Source: Nitriliruptoraceae bacterium (GTDB taxonomy: Bacteria; Actinomycetota; Nitriliruptoria; Nitriliruptorales; Nitriliruptoraceae). Taken from it: DNA of 5,544 nucleotides. Shown here in pieces: positions 1 through 5,303 of the stretch; position 1 is the stretch's first letter; each line of letters opens with the position of its first letter. Where the stretch lies: positions 1 to 5,544 of the forward strand of contig SLQK01000218.1 in assembly GCA_007131525.1 (NCBI GenBank), given 5' to 3'. Made by a program: the position numbers and the translations under genes. The notes beneath the pieces were generated by a model. It did no database searches. It was not told the origin of the DNA and saw only the letters and a list, made by a program, of their open reading frames with translations.

Positions 1-98
1 AGCTCGCCCTTGACGCGGATGACCGGGTCGGCGACCCCGGTGGTGGCGTAGGTGTCGAGGTCGTAGGCCATCCCCGACAGCAGCTTGACCCGGGACAT
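1..98 (-). CDS. Unrecognised protein, N-terminal fragment (runs off left edge)
   Basis: An open frame reads leftward from an ATG (complement of 96-98) to the window edge with no stop: 32 complete codons beginning MSRVKLLSGMAYDLD and ending near ADPVIRVKGE. Third positions are mostly G or C, as in the neighbouring genes. An AGGG ribosome-binding site (complement of 107-110) lies 8 nt before the ATG, which supports both the frame and the start. There is no signal peptide or membrane segment in the visible part. The gene is divergent from the acyl-CoA dehydrogenase, with about 146 bp between the two starts, so they probably do not share a transcript. I do not recognise the family from this fragment and assign no function. 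Confidence 0.6.
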   Translation of the reverse strand, partial: MSRVKLLSGMAYDLDTYATTGVADPVIRVKGE

Positions 99-230
99 GC
101 AGCCTGCCCTTCGTCCGACGGTGACGGTCCGCTGTGCGTGGCGGGAGCCTAGCCGTGGGAGCGGTGGTGGCCGGTCTCCGAGCGCTACGTTGGAGCGAGA
201 TGGTGCGGTGGCCGTCGGCCGCCGTCCGGC

Positions 231-237
231 AGGGAGG
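231..237 (+). promoter_or_regulatory. Ribosome-binding site that sets the dehydrogenase start
   Basis: AGGGAGG lies 7 nt before the GTG at 245. No comparable site precedes the upstream in-frame starts. The 37 residues that a start at 134 would add are Arg/Gly/Ala-rich and unlike the N-terminus of the family. Confidence 0.75.
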
Positions 238-244
238 CGACGAG

Positions 245-1384
245 GTGGATGCGAGCGAGCTGGCGGCGTTGCGGGACAGCGTCCGGGCCTTCTGTGACGA
301 GCACGTCCGGCCCACCGCCCGTGACCGGGACCGCAGCGAGGCCTTCCCGGCGGAGCTGCTGCCTGGCCTGGCCGAGGTAGGGGTGCTCGGAGCCGTGATC
401 CCGGAGGAGCACGGTGGGGCCGGCCTGGACGCCGCCGGCTACCGCGTCGTGATCGAGGAGCTCGGTGCGGCTGACTCCTCGCTGCGGTCGTTGGTGTCGG
501 TCAACCTCGGGTTGGTCGCGACGTCCATCCTGCGCTGGGGGACCGAGGAGCAGCAGTCGAGGTGGTTGCCCGGACTGGCGCGGGGCGAGCTCGGCGCCTT
601 CGGGCTCACCGAACCAGGCGCGGGCTCGAACCCCTCTCAGATGACGACCCGGGCGGTGCGCGGGCCCGATGGCTGGACGATCGACGGGTCGAAGATCTTC
701 ATCACCAACGGTTCGCTGGGGGCGGTCACGATGGTCTTCGCCCGCGCCGTGCTGGACGGCGAGGACCGGGGCATCACCTGCTTCCTCGTGCCACAGGACG
801 CGCCCGGCTACGTGGGGACGCAGATCCACGGCAAGCTCGGGCTGCGCTCCGGCGACACCGCCGAGCTCGCCCTGGACGGGGTCCGCGTCGGCGACGAGGC
901 GGTGCTCGGCGAGGTCGGCGGCGGGATGAAGGTGGCGCTGTCCGCCCTGGACGACGGTCGGTTCTCCCTGGCTGCAGGGGCGGTCGGCCTGGCCCGTGAG
1001 GCCCTCGAGGTGTCGCTGCGCTACGCCTCGGAGCGGGAGCAGTGGGGTGGCCCCATCGCCGGCAAACAGCTCGTCCAGGAGCTGTTGGCCGCGATGCACG
1101 TCGACATCCAGGCCGCCAGCGGGCTCGTCGACGTCGTCGTGGAGCGCAAGCTCGCCGGGGTGCGGTGCACGTTGGAGGTCTCGACCGCGAAGCTGTTCGC
1201 CACCGAGGCGTCGGTGCGGTGTGCCGACCGGGCGGTGCAGGTCCACGGCGGCTACGGCTACGTGGACGACTACCCCGTGCAGCGCCTGCTCAGGGATGCC
1301 CGGGTGACGACGCTGTACGAGGGCACCAGCCAGGTCCAGCACCTGATCATCGGCCGGCTGCTGACGGGTGAGAACGCCTTCTGA
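245..1384 (+). CDS. Acyl-CoA dehydrogenase (FAD-dependent)
   Basis: Predicted soluble flavoenzyme that desaturates an acyl-CoA at C2-C3 and passes electrons to electron-transfer flavoprotein. It is 379 aa, the usual length for the family. Domain order is typical: an N-terminal helical domain (about 1-115), a beta domain with the flavin-contact segment TEPGAGSN (122-129) and DGWTIDGSKIFITNG (142-156), then the C-terminal helical domain with LDDGR (235-239) and REQWGGPI (264-271). The second family signature, QVHGGYGYVDDY onward, spans 332-351. Glu359 in LYEGTSQ sits at the position of the catalytic base in the short/medium-chain type. The GTG start was chosen for its strong ribosome-binding site. 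An upstream in-frame start at 134 would add 37 residues of non-family sequence. Oddity: the first signature has GSN where GSD is normal. The substrate cannot be told from sequence; branched-, short- or aryl-chain acyl-CoAs all remain possible. The gene stands alone, converging on the lipoprotein gene. Confidence 0.93.
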   Translation: MDASELAALRDSVRAFCDEHVRPTARDRDRSEAFPAELLPGLAEVGVLGAVIPEEHGGAGLDAAGYRVVIEELGAADSSLRSLVSVNLGLVATSILRWGTEEQQSRWLPGLARGELGAFGLTEPGAGSNPSQMTTRAVRGPDGWTIDGSKIFITNGSLGAVTMVFARAVLDGEDRGITCFLVPQDAPGYVGTQIHGKLGLRSGDTAELALDGVRVGDEAVLGEVGGGMKVALSALDDGRFSLAAGAVGLAREALEVSLRYASEREQWGGPIAGKQLVQELLAAMHVDIQAASGLVDVVVERKLAGVRCTLEVSTAKLFATEASVRCADRAVQVHGGYGYVDDYPVQRLLRDARVTTLYEGTSQVQHLIIGRLLTGENAF

Positions 1385-1411
1385 CGCAACCCTCGGGGGC
1401 CGGACCGGGCG

Positions 1412-2167
1412 TCACACGCACAGGCCGTCGTCGGTGACGCCGCGCATGCAGTGCAGCCGGCGCTCGGCTCCGCCGGCGCGCCACCCCTCGTCGTCCCGGG
1501 TGAGCGTCACCCGGACGTCCTCGCCCGCGACCGCGTCATCGAGGAACCCCCACCGCAGCACGGCGGCGTAGGCGAGGTCGGGGTCCTCCTCGTCGAGCAG
1601 GACGCGCACCGTCGTCTCCCAGGCGCCGTCCGGGCCACCGAGGTTGGCGCCACCGACGGCCTCGGCGATCTCGAGCGCGAGCTCACCAGGTTGCTCGAAG
1701 GCTGCCTGGACGGGCTCCGCGAACTCGTAGCTCTCCCAGGGTGTCGCCCCAGGCTCGAAACCTTCGGGGAGACCGTCGGGGTCGATGCTCGCCCGAGGTT
1801 GGTCGATCAGCCCTTCGGGGGTGCGCTGCCGGGCCGGCTCGTCGGGTGCGACGTCCTCACCGGTGTCCTCGGGGTCGCGCTGCTCCAGCTGCTCCAGCTG
1901 CTCCTGCAGGCGGTCACGCTCGCGCTCCGCGTCACGCAGGTCCTCCTCGGCCGCCTCGAGCTCGGCGCGCAGCTCGTCCCGCTCCTCCTGCACCTCGCGC
2001 AGTGCTGACTCGTCCAGCGGCTCCTGGGGCTCGGCGCACGCGGTCACGAGCAGTGCCGCACCCACGACCCCCAGCAGGGCTGCACTCGGGGAACTGGTCA
2101 GCGAGGTGCTCCAGCGTGACCATCGGCCACGCGGGCGGGGGGCGGACAGGTGCTGGTCGGTGCGCAT
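1412..2167 (-). CDS. Predicted lipoprotein with coiled-coil stalk, function unknown
   Basis: 251 aa. The N-terminus is long and Arg-rich (R11, R13, R15, R18), then a hydrophobic stretch (about 29-43) ends in the lipobox LVTAC with Cys44, which implies lipid anchoring on the outer face of the membrane. Residues about 53-97 are a charged Glu/Arg/Leu heptad-like segment ending in LEQLEQ, almost certainly a coiled coil. A Pro/Asp/Glu-rich linker (98-145) leads to a C-terminal domain of roughly 100 residues with a mixed helix/strand look and two cysteines (C240, C250) that could form a disulfide outside the cell. The ATG is the only usable start: an in-frame TAG lies 12 codons upstream with no other start between. 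It has only a weak ribosome-binding site. An opposite-strand frame at 1451-2008 is the mirror of the coiled coil and is not believed. The family is not recognised; the role is open (envelope scaffold or binding protein are guesses). Confidence 0.82.
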   Translation of the reverse strand: MRTDQHLSAPRPRGRWSRWSTSLTSSPSAALLGVVGAALLVTACAEPQEPLDESALREVQEERDELRAELEAAEEDLRDAERERDRLQEQLEQLEQRDPEDTGEDVAPDEPARQRTPEGLIDQPRASIDPDGLPEGFEPGATPWESYEFAEPVQAAFEQPGELALEIAEAVGGANLGGPDGAWETTVRVLLDEEDPDLAYAAVLRWGFLDDAVAGEDVRVTLTRDDEGWRAGGAERRLHCMRGVTDDGLCV

Positions 2168-2264
2168 CGCGGCGGTCCGTTGTGTCGGCTGTCGTCGGGT
2201 CTACCCACCCCCCACCCTACGACGGTCGGCACCCCTCGGACGCTGGACGTCCGTCGGTGCCGGC

Positions 2265-2270
2265 TACCGT
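2265..2270 (+). promoter_or_regulatory. Possible -10 box of the PHP-domain gene
   Basis: TACCGT fits the loose actinobacterial TAnnnT pattern. A 4-of-6 match to TTGACA (TGGACG, 2244-2249) lies upstream, but the 15-bp spacer is short. The implied leader would be only about 20 nt. This is a weak prediction from sequence alone. Confidence 0.25.
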
Positions 2271-2283
2271 GGCGTCCGCGGAC

Positions 2284-2289
2284 GGAGGG
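2284..2289 (+). promoter_or_regulatory. Ribosome-binding site that sets the PHP gene start
   Basis: GGAGGG lies 6 nt before the GTG at 2296. This fixes the start four codons before the first metal-ligand strand DLHTH. The long in-frame extension upstream (back to 1741) is antisense to the lipoprotein gene. Confidence 0.75.
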
Positions 2290-2295
2290 ACGCTG

Positions 2296-3135
2296 GTGGG
2301 CGGCTACGACCTGCACACGCACTCGACCTACTCCGACGGTGCCACCTCCATCGAGGACAACGTGGCGGCCGCCGCCGCCCTCGGTCTCGAGGGCATCGCC
2401 ATCACCGATCACGACACGACCGAGCCCTTCGCCGACGCGCGAGCCGCCGCGGATGCCGCGGGTATCGAGGTCATCCTCGGTGTGGAGTTCTCCGCCGAGG
2501 AAGCCGGCTTCAGCGTCCATGTGCTCGGGTACTGGATCGACCCCGGCTACCAGCCGCTGGCGGCCGAGCTGGAGCGGCTGCGCGACGAGCGCACCGACCG
2601 GGCCCGTCGCATGGTCGGTCGCTTCCACGAGCTCGGCATCCCGGTCAGCTTCGACCGTGTCCGACAGCTGGCAGGCGACGCGCCGATCGGTCGACCCCAT
2701 GTGGCGGCCGCGGTCGTCGAGCTCGGTGCGGCGGCGTCGACCCGGGAGGTCTTCGACCGCTACCTCGCCGACGGGGGGCCGGCCTACGTCCCCAAGCATG
2801 CCGTGACACCCGAGCGTGCGGTCGAGCTGCTCGTGGCTGCGGGCGGGGTCGCCGTGCTCGCCCACCCCGGGCTCTACGGCGACCGGAGCGGTGGGCAGGG
2901 CCTACCGACCCCGGTGATCGAGCGCATGTGCGCCGTTGGGCTGGCCGGGATCGAGGCGGAGCATCCCGACCACACCCCGGCGCACCGAGCCCACTACCGG
3001 GATCTCGCCGATGCCCTCGGGCTCGCCGTGACGGCCGGCTCCGACCACCACGGGAAGGGTGAGGAGGACCGGCTCGGGCGTGCGACGACCTCCCCCGAGG
3101 TGGTCGAACGCCTCCGCCGCTGGCGCGTGGCCTGA
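2296..3135 (+). CDS. PHP-domain phosphoesterase, YciV/RNase AM-like
   Basis: 279 aa cytoplasmic metal-dependent phosphoesterase of the PHP (polymerase and histidinol phosphatase) superfamily. The ligand set is complete: H7 and H9 with D14 in DLHTHSTYSD, D38-H39 in ITDHDT, E64 in GVEFS, H75 in VHVLGY, H190 in AHPG, and D250-H251-H252 in GSDHHG. GRPHVA (132-137) is a further motif of the YciV/TrpH branch. Length and motif order match that branch, whose studied members remove the 3'-phosphate from 3',5'-nucleoside bisphosphates or act as 5'-to-3' exonucleases on RNA ends (E. coli YciV, RNase AM). A related role in nucleotide recycling or RNA trimming is inferred from family, not shown here. There is no polymerase domain and no second domain, so this is not a DNA polymerase PHP module; histidinol phosphatase is less likely given the motif set. 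It is followed by 214 bp without a gene, so it is probably monocistronic. Confidence 0.9.
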   Translation: MGGYDLHTHSTYSDGATSIEDNVAAAAALGLEGIAITDHDTTEPFADARAAADAAGIEVILGVEFSAEEAGFSVHVLGYWIDPGYQPLAAELERLRDERTDRARRMVGRFHELGIPVSFDRVRQLAGDAPIGRPHVAAAVVELGAAASTREVFDRYLADGGPAYVPKHAVTPERAVELLVAAGGVAVLAHPGLYGDRSGGQGLPTPVIERMCAVGLAGIEAEHPDHTPAHRAHYRDLADALGLAVTAGSDHHGKGEEDRLGRATTSPEVVERLRRWRVA

Positions 3136-3221
3136 GCGCCGACTCGCGGGCCGAGCATGACCGTGCTTCCCTCCAGCGCTCCGGCGTGCCAACCTGTGCC
3201 GTGAGGATGCGGATCCCCGTC

Positions 3222-3235
3222 CGGCCCGTGGGCCG
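3222..3235 (+). terminator. Weak candidate terminator hairpin after the PHP gene
   Basis: CGGCC and GGCCG form a 5-bp stem around a CGTG tetraloop, 86 nt after the PHP stop. There is no T-run after it, so it is not a standard intrinsic terminator. In such GC-rich DNA it may be chance. Confidence 0.2.
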
Positions 3236-3337
3236 CGTGCGACCGACCGCCCCCCGGTGGCGCAGGTGACCGCCCCACCGTGATCACCCGTTAGCCCGAT
3301 ACGTCGACCCGCGCCGCCAGCGGACGCGCGCTCACGC

Positions 3338-3344
3338 GGAGGAG
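3338..3344 (+). promoter_or_regulatory. Ribosome-binding site of the FHA-LuxR gene
   Basis: GGAGGAG lies 5 nt before the GTG at 3350. It is one of the strongest ribosome-binding sites in the window and supports this start. Confidence 0.7.
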
Positions 3345-3349
3345 CAACC

Positions 3350-3934
3350 GTGCCCGAGGGAACCGTCCAGAAGGCCCAGAAGATCGTGCCCGTCCCGACC
3401 CTCCACTTCAGCGAGGGCGCCCTGGCGGGTCGGGTGGTCCGACTCGATCGCGACCTCGGCACCCTCGGGCGCCGTGAGGACAACCCCTACGTGGTCCAGG
3501 ATCCGCGGGTCTCCCGCGTCCACGCCGAGATCCGCCGCGAGGCCTCCGCGGTGATCCTCACCGACCTGGGCTCCGCTGCCGGCACGACGGTCAACGGTGA
3601 CACCCTCGAGGGACCGCGGGTCCTCCAGCACGGCGACAAGGTCGGCTTCGGTCCGGTCACGGCCACCTTCGAGGATCCGGCCGCCGCATCGCAGCGCGAG
3701 GACGACACGGTGGTGTTCGACGTCCCCAAGGTGGAGACCGGCCCTCACCTGTCGCCGCGGCAGCAGCAGGTGCTGGAGCTGATGGCCGAGGGCATGACGA
3801 ACGCGGAGATCGGGGAGCAGCTCGGCGTCACGGAGCGCACCGTGAAGGCGTACGCCCAGGAGCTGTACGACAAGCTCGGTGTGCGCAACCGGGCAGGTGC
3901 GGTCGCGGAGGCGGGCAAGCTCGGCCTGTTGTGA
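3350..3934 (+). CDS. FHA-domain / LuxR-type HTH fusion regulator
   Basis: 194 aa, cytoplasmic. After a short N-terminal tail, an FHA domain (about 18-108) shows the phosphothreonine-binding residues in order: G40-R41 (TLGRRED), S55-R56 with H58 (SRVHAEI), and the N82-G83 turn (GTTVNG). A 24-residue linker rich in acidic residues (REDDTVVF, 116-123) leads to a LuxR/NarL helix-turn-helix (about 133-190): LSPRQQQVLELMAEGMTNAE, then IGEQLGVTERTVK and LYDKLGVRNRAGA. There is no receiver, GAF, PAS or ATPase domain. Normal inputs of LuxR regulators are therefore absent, and the FHA domain is the likely sensor. By family knowledge FHA domains bind pThr peptides made by Ser/Thr kinases, so phosphorylation-dependent DNA binding is inferred. 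The linker Thr120 could be a target that the FHA domain binds in cis. The gene lies 121 bp upstream of parA on the same strand. Targets are unknown. Confidence 0.88.
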   Translation: MPEGTVQKAQKIVPVPTLHFSEGALAGRVVRLDRDLGTLGRREDNPYVVQDPRVSRVHAEIRREASAVILTDLGSAAGTTVNGDTLEGPRVLQHGDKVGFGPVTATFEDPAAASQREDDTVVFDVPKVETGPHLSPRQQQVLELMAEGMTNAEIGEQLGVTERTVKAYAQELYDKLGVRNRAGAVAEAGKLGLL

Positions 3935-3954
3935 CCGTGACCGTGACCGTGACC
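3931..3954 (+). repeat. Four perfect tandem copies of GTGACC
   Basis: The hexamer GTGACC repeats four times without error. The first copy contains the TGA stop of the FHA-LuxR gene (3932-3934), so the array begins at the end of the coding sequence and continues into the gap before parA. It could be a slippage-prone microsatellite or a cluster of binding sites. Confidence 0.9.
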
Positions 3955-3998
3955 CTGGCCGCAGGGCGACTGCGTGCTCGGGGCTGGCAGGCCGCCCC

Positions 3999-4006
3999 GA
4001 TACCCT
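3999..4006 (+). promoter_or_regulatory. Possible -10 box of the parA-zinc-ribbon operon
   Basis: GATACCCT includes TACCCT (4001-4006), which fits TAnnnT. No clear -35 is seen 16-18 bp upstream. A transcript starting about 4013 would begin at the hairpin at 4015-4032. The same CCCGATAC octamer occurs at 3295-3302 ahead of the FHA-LuxR gene. Confidence 0.3.
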
Positions 4007-4014
4007 CGGCTGGC

Positions 4015-4032
4015 CGGGGAACGATCTCCCCG
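4015..4032 (+). promoter_or_regulatory. Hairpin in the parA leader
   Basis: CGGGGA and TCCCCG form a perfect 6-bp stem around the loop ACGATC, ending 9 nt before the parA ribosome-binding site. There is no T-run, so it is not a terminator. It may be an operator palindrome or an mRNA 5'-end stem-loop. Confidence 0.4.
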
Positions 4033-4041
4033 ACAGTTCCT

Positions 4042-4047
4042 GAGGTG
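4042..4047 (+). promoter_or_regulatory. Ribosome-binding site that decides between two parA GTG starts
   Basis: GAGGTG is a full match to the anti-Shine-Dalgarno tail. It lies 8 nt before the GTG at 4056 but only 2 nt before the GTG at 4050, so 4056 is the better start. The choice changes the protein by two residues. Confidence 0.6.
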
Positions 4048-4055
4048 GGGTGCAG

Positions 4056-4901
4056 GTGACCGCGACCGTCTACGCCGTTGCGAACCAGAAGGGTGGGGTG
4101 GGCAAGACCACCACCACCCTCAACATCGCTGCGGCGATGGCCGAGCTGGGTGCTGCCGTCCTGGTGGTCGACCTCGATCCCCAGGGGTGCCTGACCTTCT
4201 CGCTCGGCTACGACCCCGACGCCATCGAACCCTCCCTCAACGACACGATCGTCGGCCGGGCGGCCCTGGCGGACACGATCATCCAGCAGGGGCAGGTCGA
4301 CATCGTGCCGGCCAACATCGATCTGGCCGGTGCCGAGGTGACCCTGCTCGCGCGGACCGGACGCGAGTACCTCCTGCGTGGGGGGCTCTCCGAGCTGACC
4401 GACAGCTACGACGTGGTGCTGGTCGACTGCGCGCCGTCGCTCGGGGTGCTCACGATCAACGGACTGACCGCTGCGGACCAGGTCGTAATCCCCGTGCAGT
4501 GCGAGACCCTCTCCCACCGTGGCGTCAGTCAGCTGCTGGAGACGATCTACGACGTTCAACGACTGACGAACCGGACGCTCGAGGTGCGCGGTCTGGTCGC
4601 GACCATGTTCGATCCACGGCCGCGGCACACCCGTGAGGTGCTCCGTGACCTGCTGGCCCGCTACGGGCTGCCGCTCGTGGGCCCACCGGTGCGCAAGTCC
4701 ATCCGCTTCGCGGAGTCGACGACGGTCGGGACGAGCCTGGTCGGATCCGGGACGGAGGTGCCGGGGACCTGGGCCTACCGCGCCATCGCGCGGGAGCTGC
4801 TGGGCCTGGACATCGACGGTGACCTGCTGGCCGCCGCCGGGTGGGCCGACGACCAGCGCGACGAGATCCTCGGGCTGCTCGATCCCGAGGTCGCCCGATG
4901 A
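4056..4901 (+). CDS. ParA/Soj-family ATPase, no adjacent parB
   Basis: 281 aa from the GTG at 4056 (283 from 4050). It is a deviant-Walker P-loop ATPase of the ParA/MinD superfamily: Walker A KGGVGKT (12-18) with signature Lys12 and P-loop Lys17, Walker A' VVDLDPQG (37-44, D39 and D41), and Walker B VVLVDCAPS (120-128, D124). The Soj-like core is complete through the C-terminal AYRAIARELLGLD (240-252). There is no N-terminal HTH, so it is not a P1/F-plasmid-type autoregulating ParA. ATP-driven dimerisation and nonspecific DNA or surface binding to position a cargo is the family role. Here no parB and no parS-like 16-mer (TGTTTCACGTGAAACA type) is visible, so the chromosomal partitioning ParA is a poor guess; an orphan positioning ATPase is likelier. 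The downstream zinc-ribbon gene overlaps by 4 nt and is the natural partner candidate. No membrane-targeting amphipathic tail like MinD's is evident. Confidence 0.92.
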   Translation: MTATVYAVANQKGGVGKTTTTLNIAAAMAELGAAVLVVDLDPQGCLTFSLGYDPDAIEPSLNDTIVGRAALADTIIQQGQVDIVPANIDLAGAEVTLLARTGREYLLRGGLSELTDSYDVVLVDCAPSLGVLTINGLTAADQVVIPVQCETLSHRGVSQLLETIYDVQRLTNRTLEVRGLVATMFDPRPRHTREVLRDLLARYGLPLVGPPVRKSIRFAESTTVGTSLVGSGTEVPGTWAYRAIARELLGLDIDGDLLAAAGWADDQRDEILGLLDPEVAR

Positions 4902-5245
4902 GCGTGACGGAGCGCCGTCCTGCTGCCTCGGCGGCCTTCGATCGCATCACGCCGCCCCAGCCACAGGCCCGAACGCGACGCGACGGCCTCGGCAAGGAGG
5001 CGCTGTACTCCACGGCGCCCAGCGCGGCCCCGACGACCCAGGTCGATCTGCACTGCCGGCGCTGCGACGTCCGCTTCGGTCTGTCGGTGCTGGGCTGCTG
5101 CCGGCTGCTCCGGCCGCCGTCCCTGATCGATCCGCTACGGCGACGGATCTGGACCCGCTGTCCGGCCTGCGACCGCTACGCCTGGATCGACGTCGCAGCC
5201 GGGCAGGCGCTGCGCGTGCTGCGCACCCCGCGCCGCAACGACTGA
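4898..5245 (+). CDS. Small double-CxxC zinc-ribbon protein, coupled to parA
   Basis: 115 aa, basic and cytoplasmic. The ATG overlaps the parA stop as ATGA, and a GAGGT ribosome-binding site (4887-4891) sits 6 nt before it inside parA. This indicates translational coupling and matched expression. Residues 1-50 look disordered (Pro/Arg/Ala/Thr-rich) with a short motif-like GLGKEALYS at 30-38. The C-terminal half carries CRRC (53-56) and CPAC (88-91), a four-cysteine zinc-binding pattern with a 31-residue insert that holds an extra CC (67-68) and a hydrophobic segment too short and charged to be membrane-spanning. The frame stays open further upstream to 4841, but that part lies within parA. I do not recognise a named family. 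Zinc ribbons of this type bind protein or nucleic acid, so a ParA adaptor or cargo factor is a reasonable inference only. Confidence 0.85.
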   Translation: MSVTERRPAASAAFDRITPPQPQARTRRDGLGKEALYSTAPSAAPTTQVDLHCRRCDVRFGLSVLGCCRLLRPPSLIDPLRRRIWTRCPACDRYAWIDVAAGQALRVLRTPRRND

Positions 5246-5303
5246 GCCAACCTGCCCGCCGCGTGCGCGTGCTGGGCCCGGTCCGGTCTGCCCGCTCACG
5301 GTC

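Larger units (their letters stand above)
2168..2295. other. Divergent intergenic region between lipoprotein and PHP genes
   Basis: 128 bp between two divergent starts, so it must hold both promoters. It contains a C-rich run around 2204-2217 and a TACCGT at 2265-2270 that could be the -10 of the PHP gene. On the minus strand TAGGGT (complement of 2214-2219) is a possible -10 for the lipoprotein gene. No convincing -35 boxes are visible. Confidence 0.4.
3136..3349. other. Intergenic region with weak hairpins and a possible promoter
   Basis: 214 bp between the PHP and FHA-LuxR genes with no supported gene. It contains a GC hairpin at 3222-3235, a possible stem CGGTGG/CCACCG (3255-3260 with 3275-3280), the 8-bp palindrome GTGATCAC (3280-3287), and a GATACGTC segment (3298-3305) that resembles an actinobacterial -10 about 45 bp before the next start. 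Confidence 0.4.

Noticed and set aside
134..244. Longer N-terminus for the acyl-CoA dehydrogenase
   Set aside because: The 37 extra residues do not resemble the family, and no good ribosome-binding site precedes the earlier start, whereas AGGGAGG precedes the GTG at 245.
185..1342. 385-aa minus-strand frame opposite the acyl-CoA dehydrogenase
   Set aside because: The plus strand has complete family signatures. The minus frame is His/Asp/Gly/Arg-rich with no recognisable motif.
1451..2008. Plus-strand frame with Leu-rich, membrane-like C-terminus opposite the lipoprotein
   Set aside because: The Leu/Gln pattern is the antisense image of the Glu/Leu/Gln coiled coil. The minus-strand reading has a lipobox and a coherent domain order.
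1741..2295. In-frame upstream extension of the PHP gene (would make a 464-aa protein)
   Set aside because: The added 185 residues are Arg/Pro/Ala-rich noise lying antisense to the lipoprotein gene. A strong ribosome-binding site puts the start at 2296, just before the first metal-binding motif.
3280..3287. GTGATCAC palindrome upstream of the FHA-LuxR gene as an operator
   Set aside because: Eight-base palindromes are common. It has no second copy or spaced half-sites nearby, so it is not listed as a site.
3262..4063. Identical 12-mer GCAGGTGACCGC at 3262-3273 and 4052-4063
   Set aside because: With this base composition several 12-base matches are expected by chance in a window of this size, and one copy spans the parA start codons.
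3828..4628. Long minus-strand frame across parA
   Set aside because: It is the mirror of the strongly supported ParA coding sequence and begins inside it. The composition is typical of antisense frames in GC-rich DNA, with no motif.
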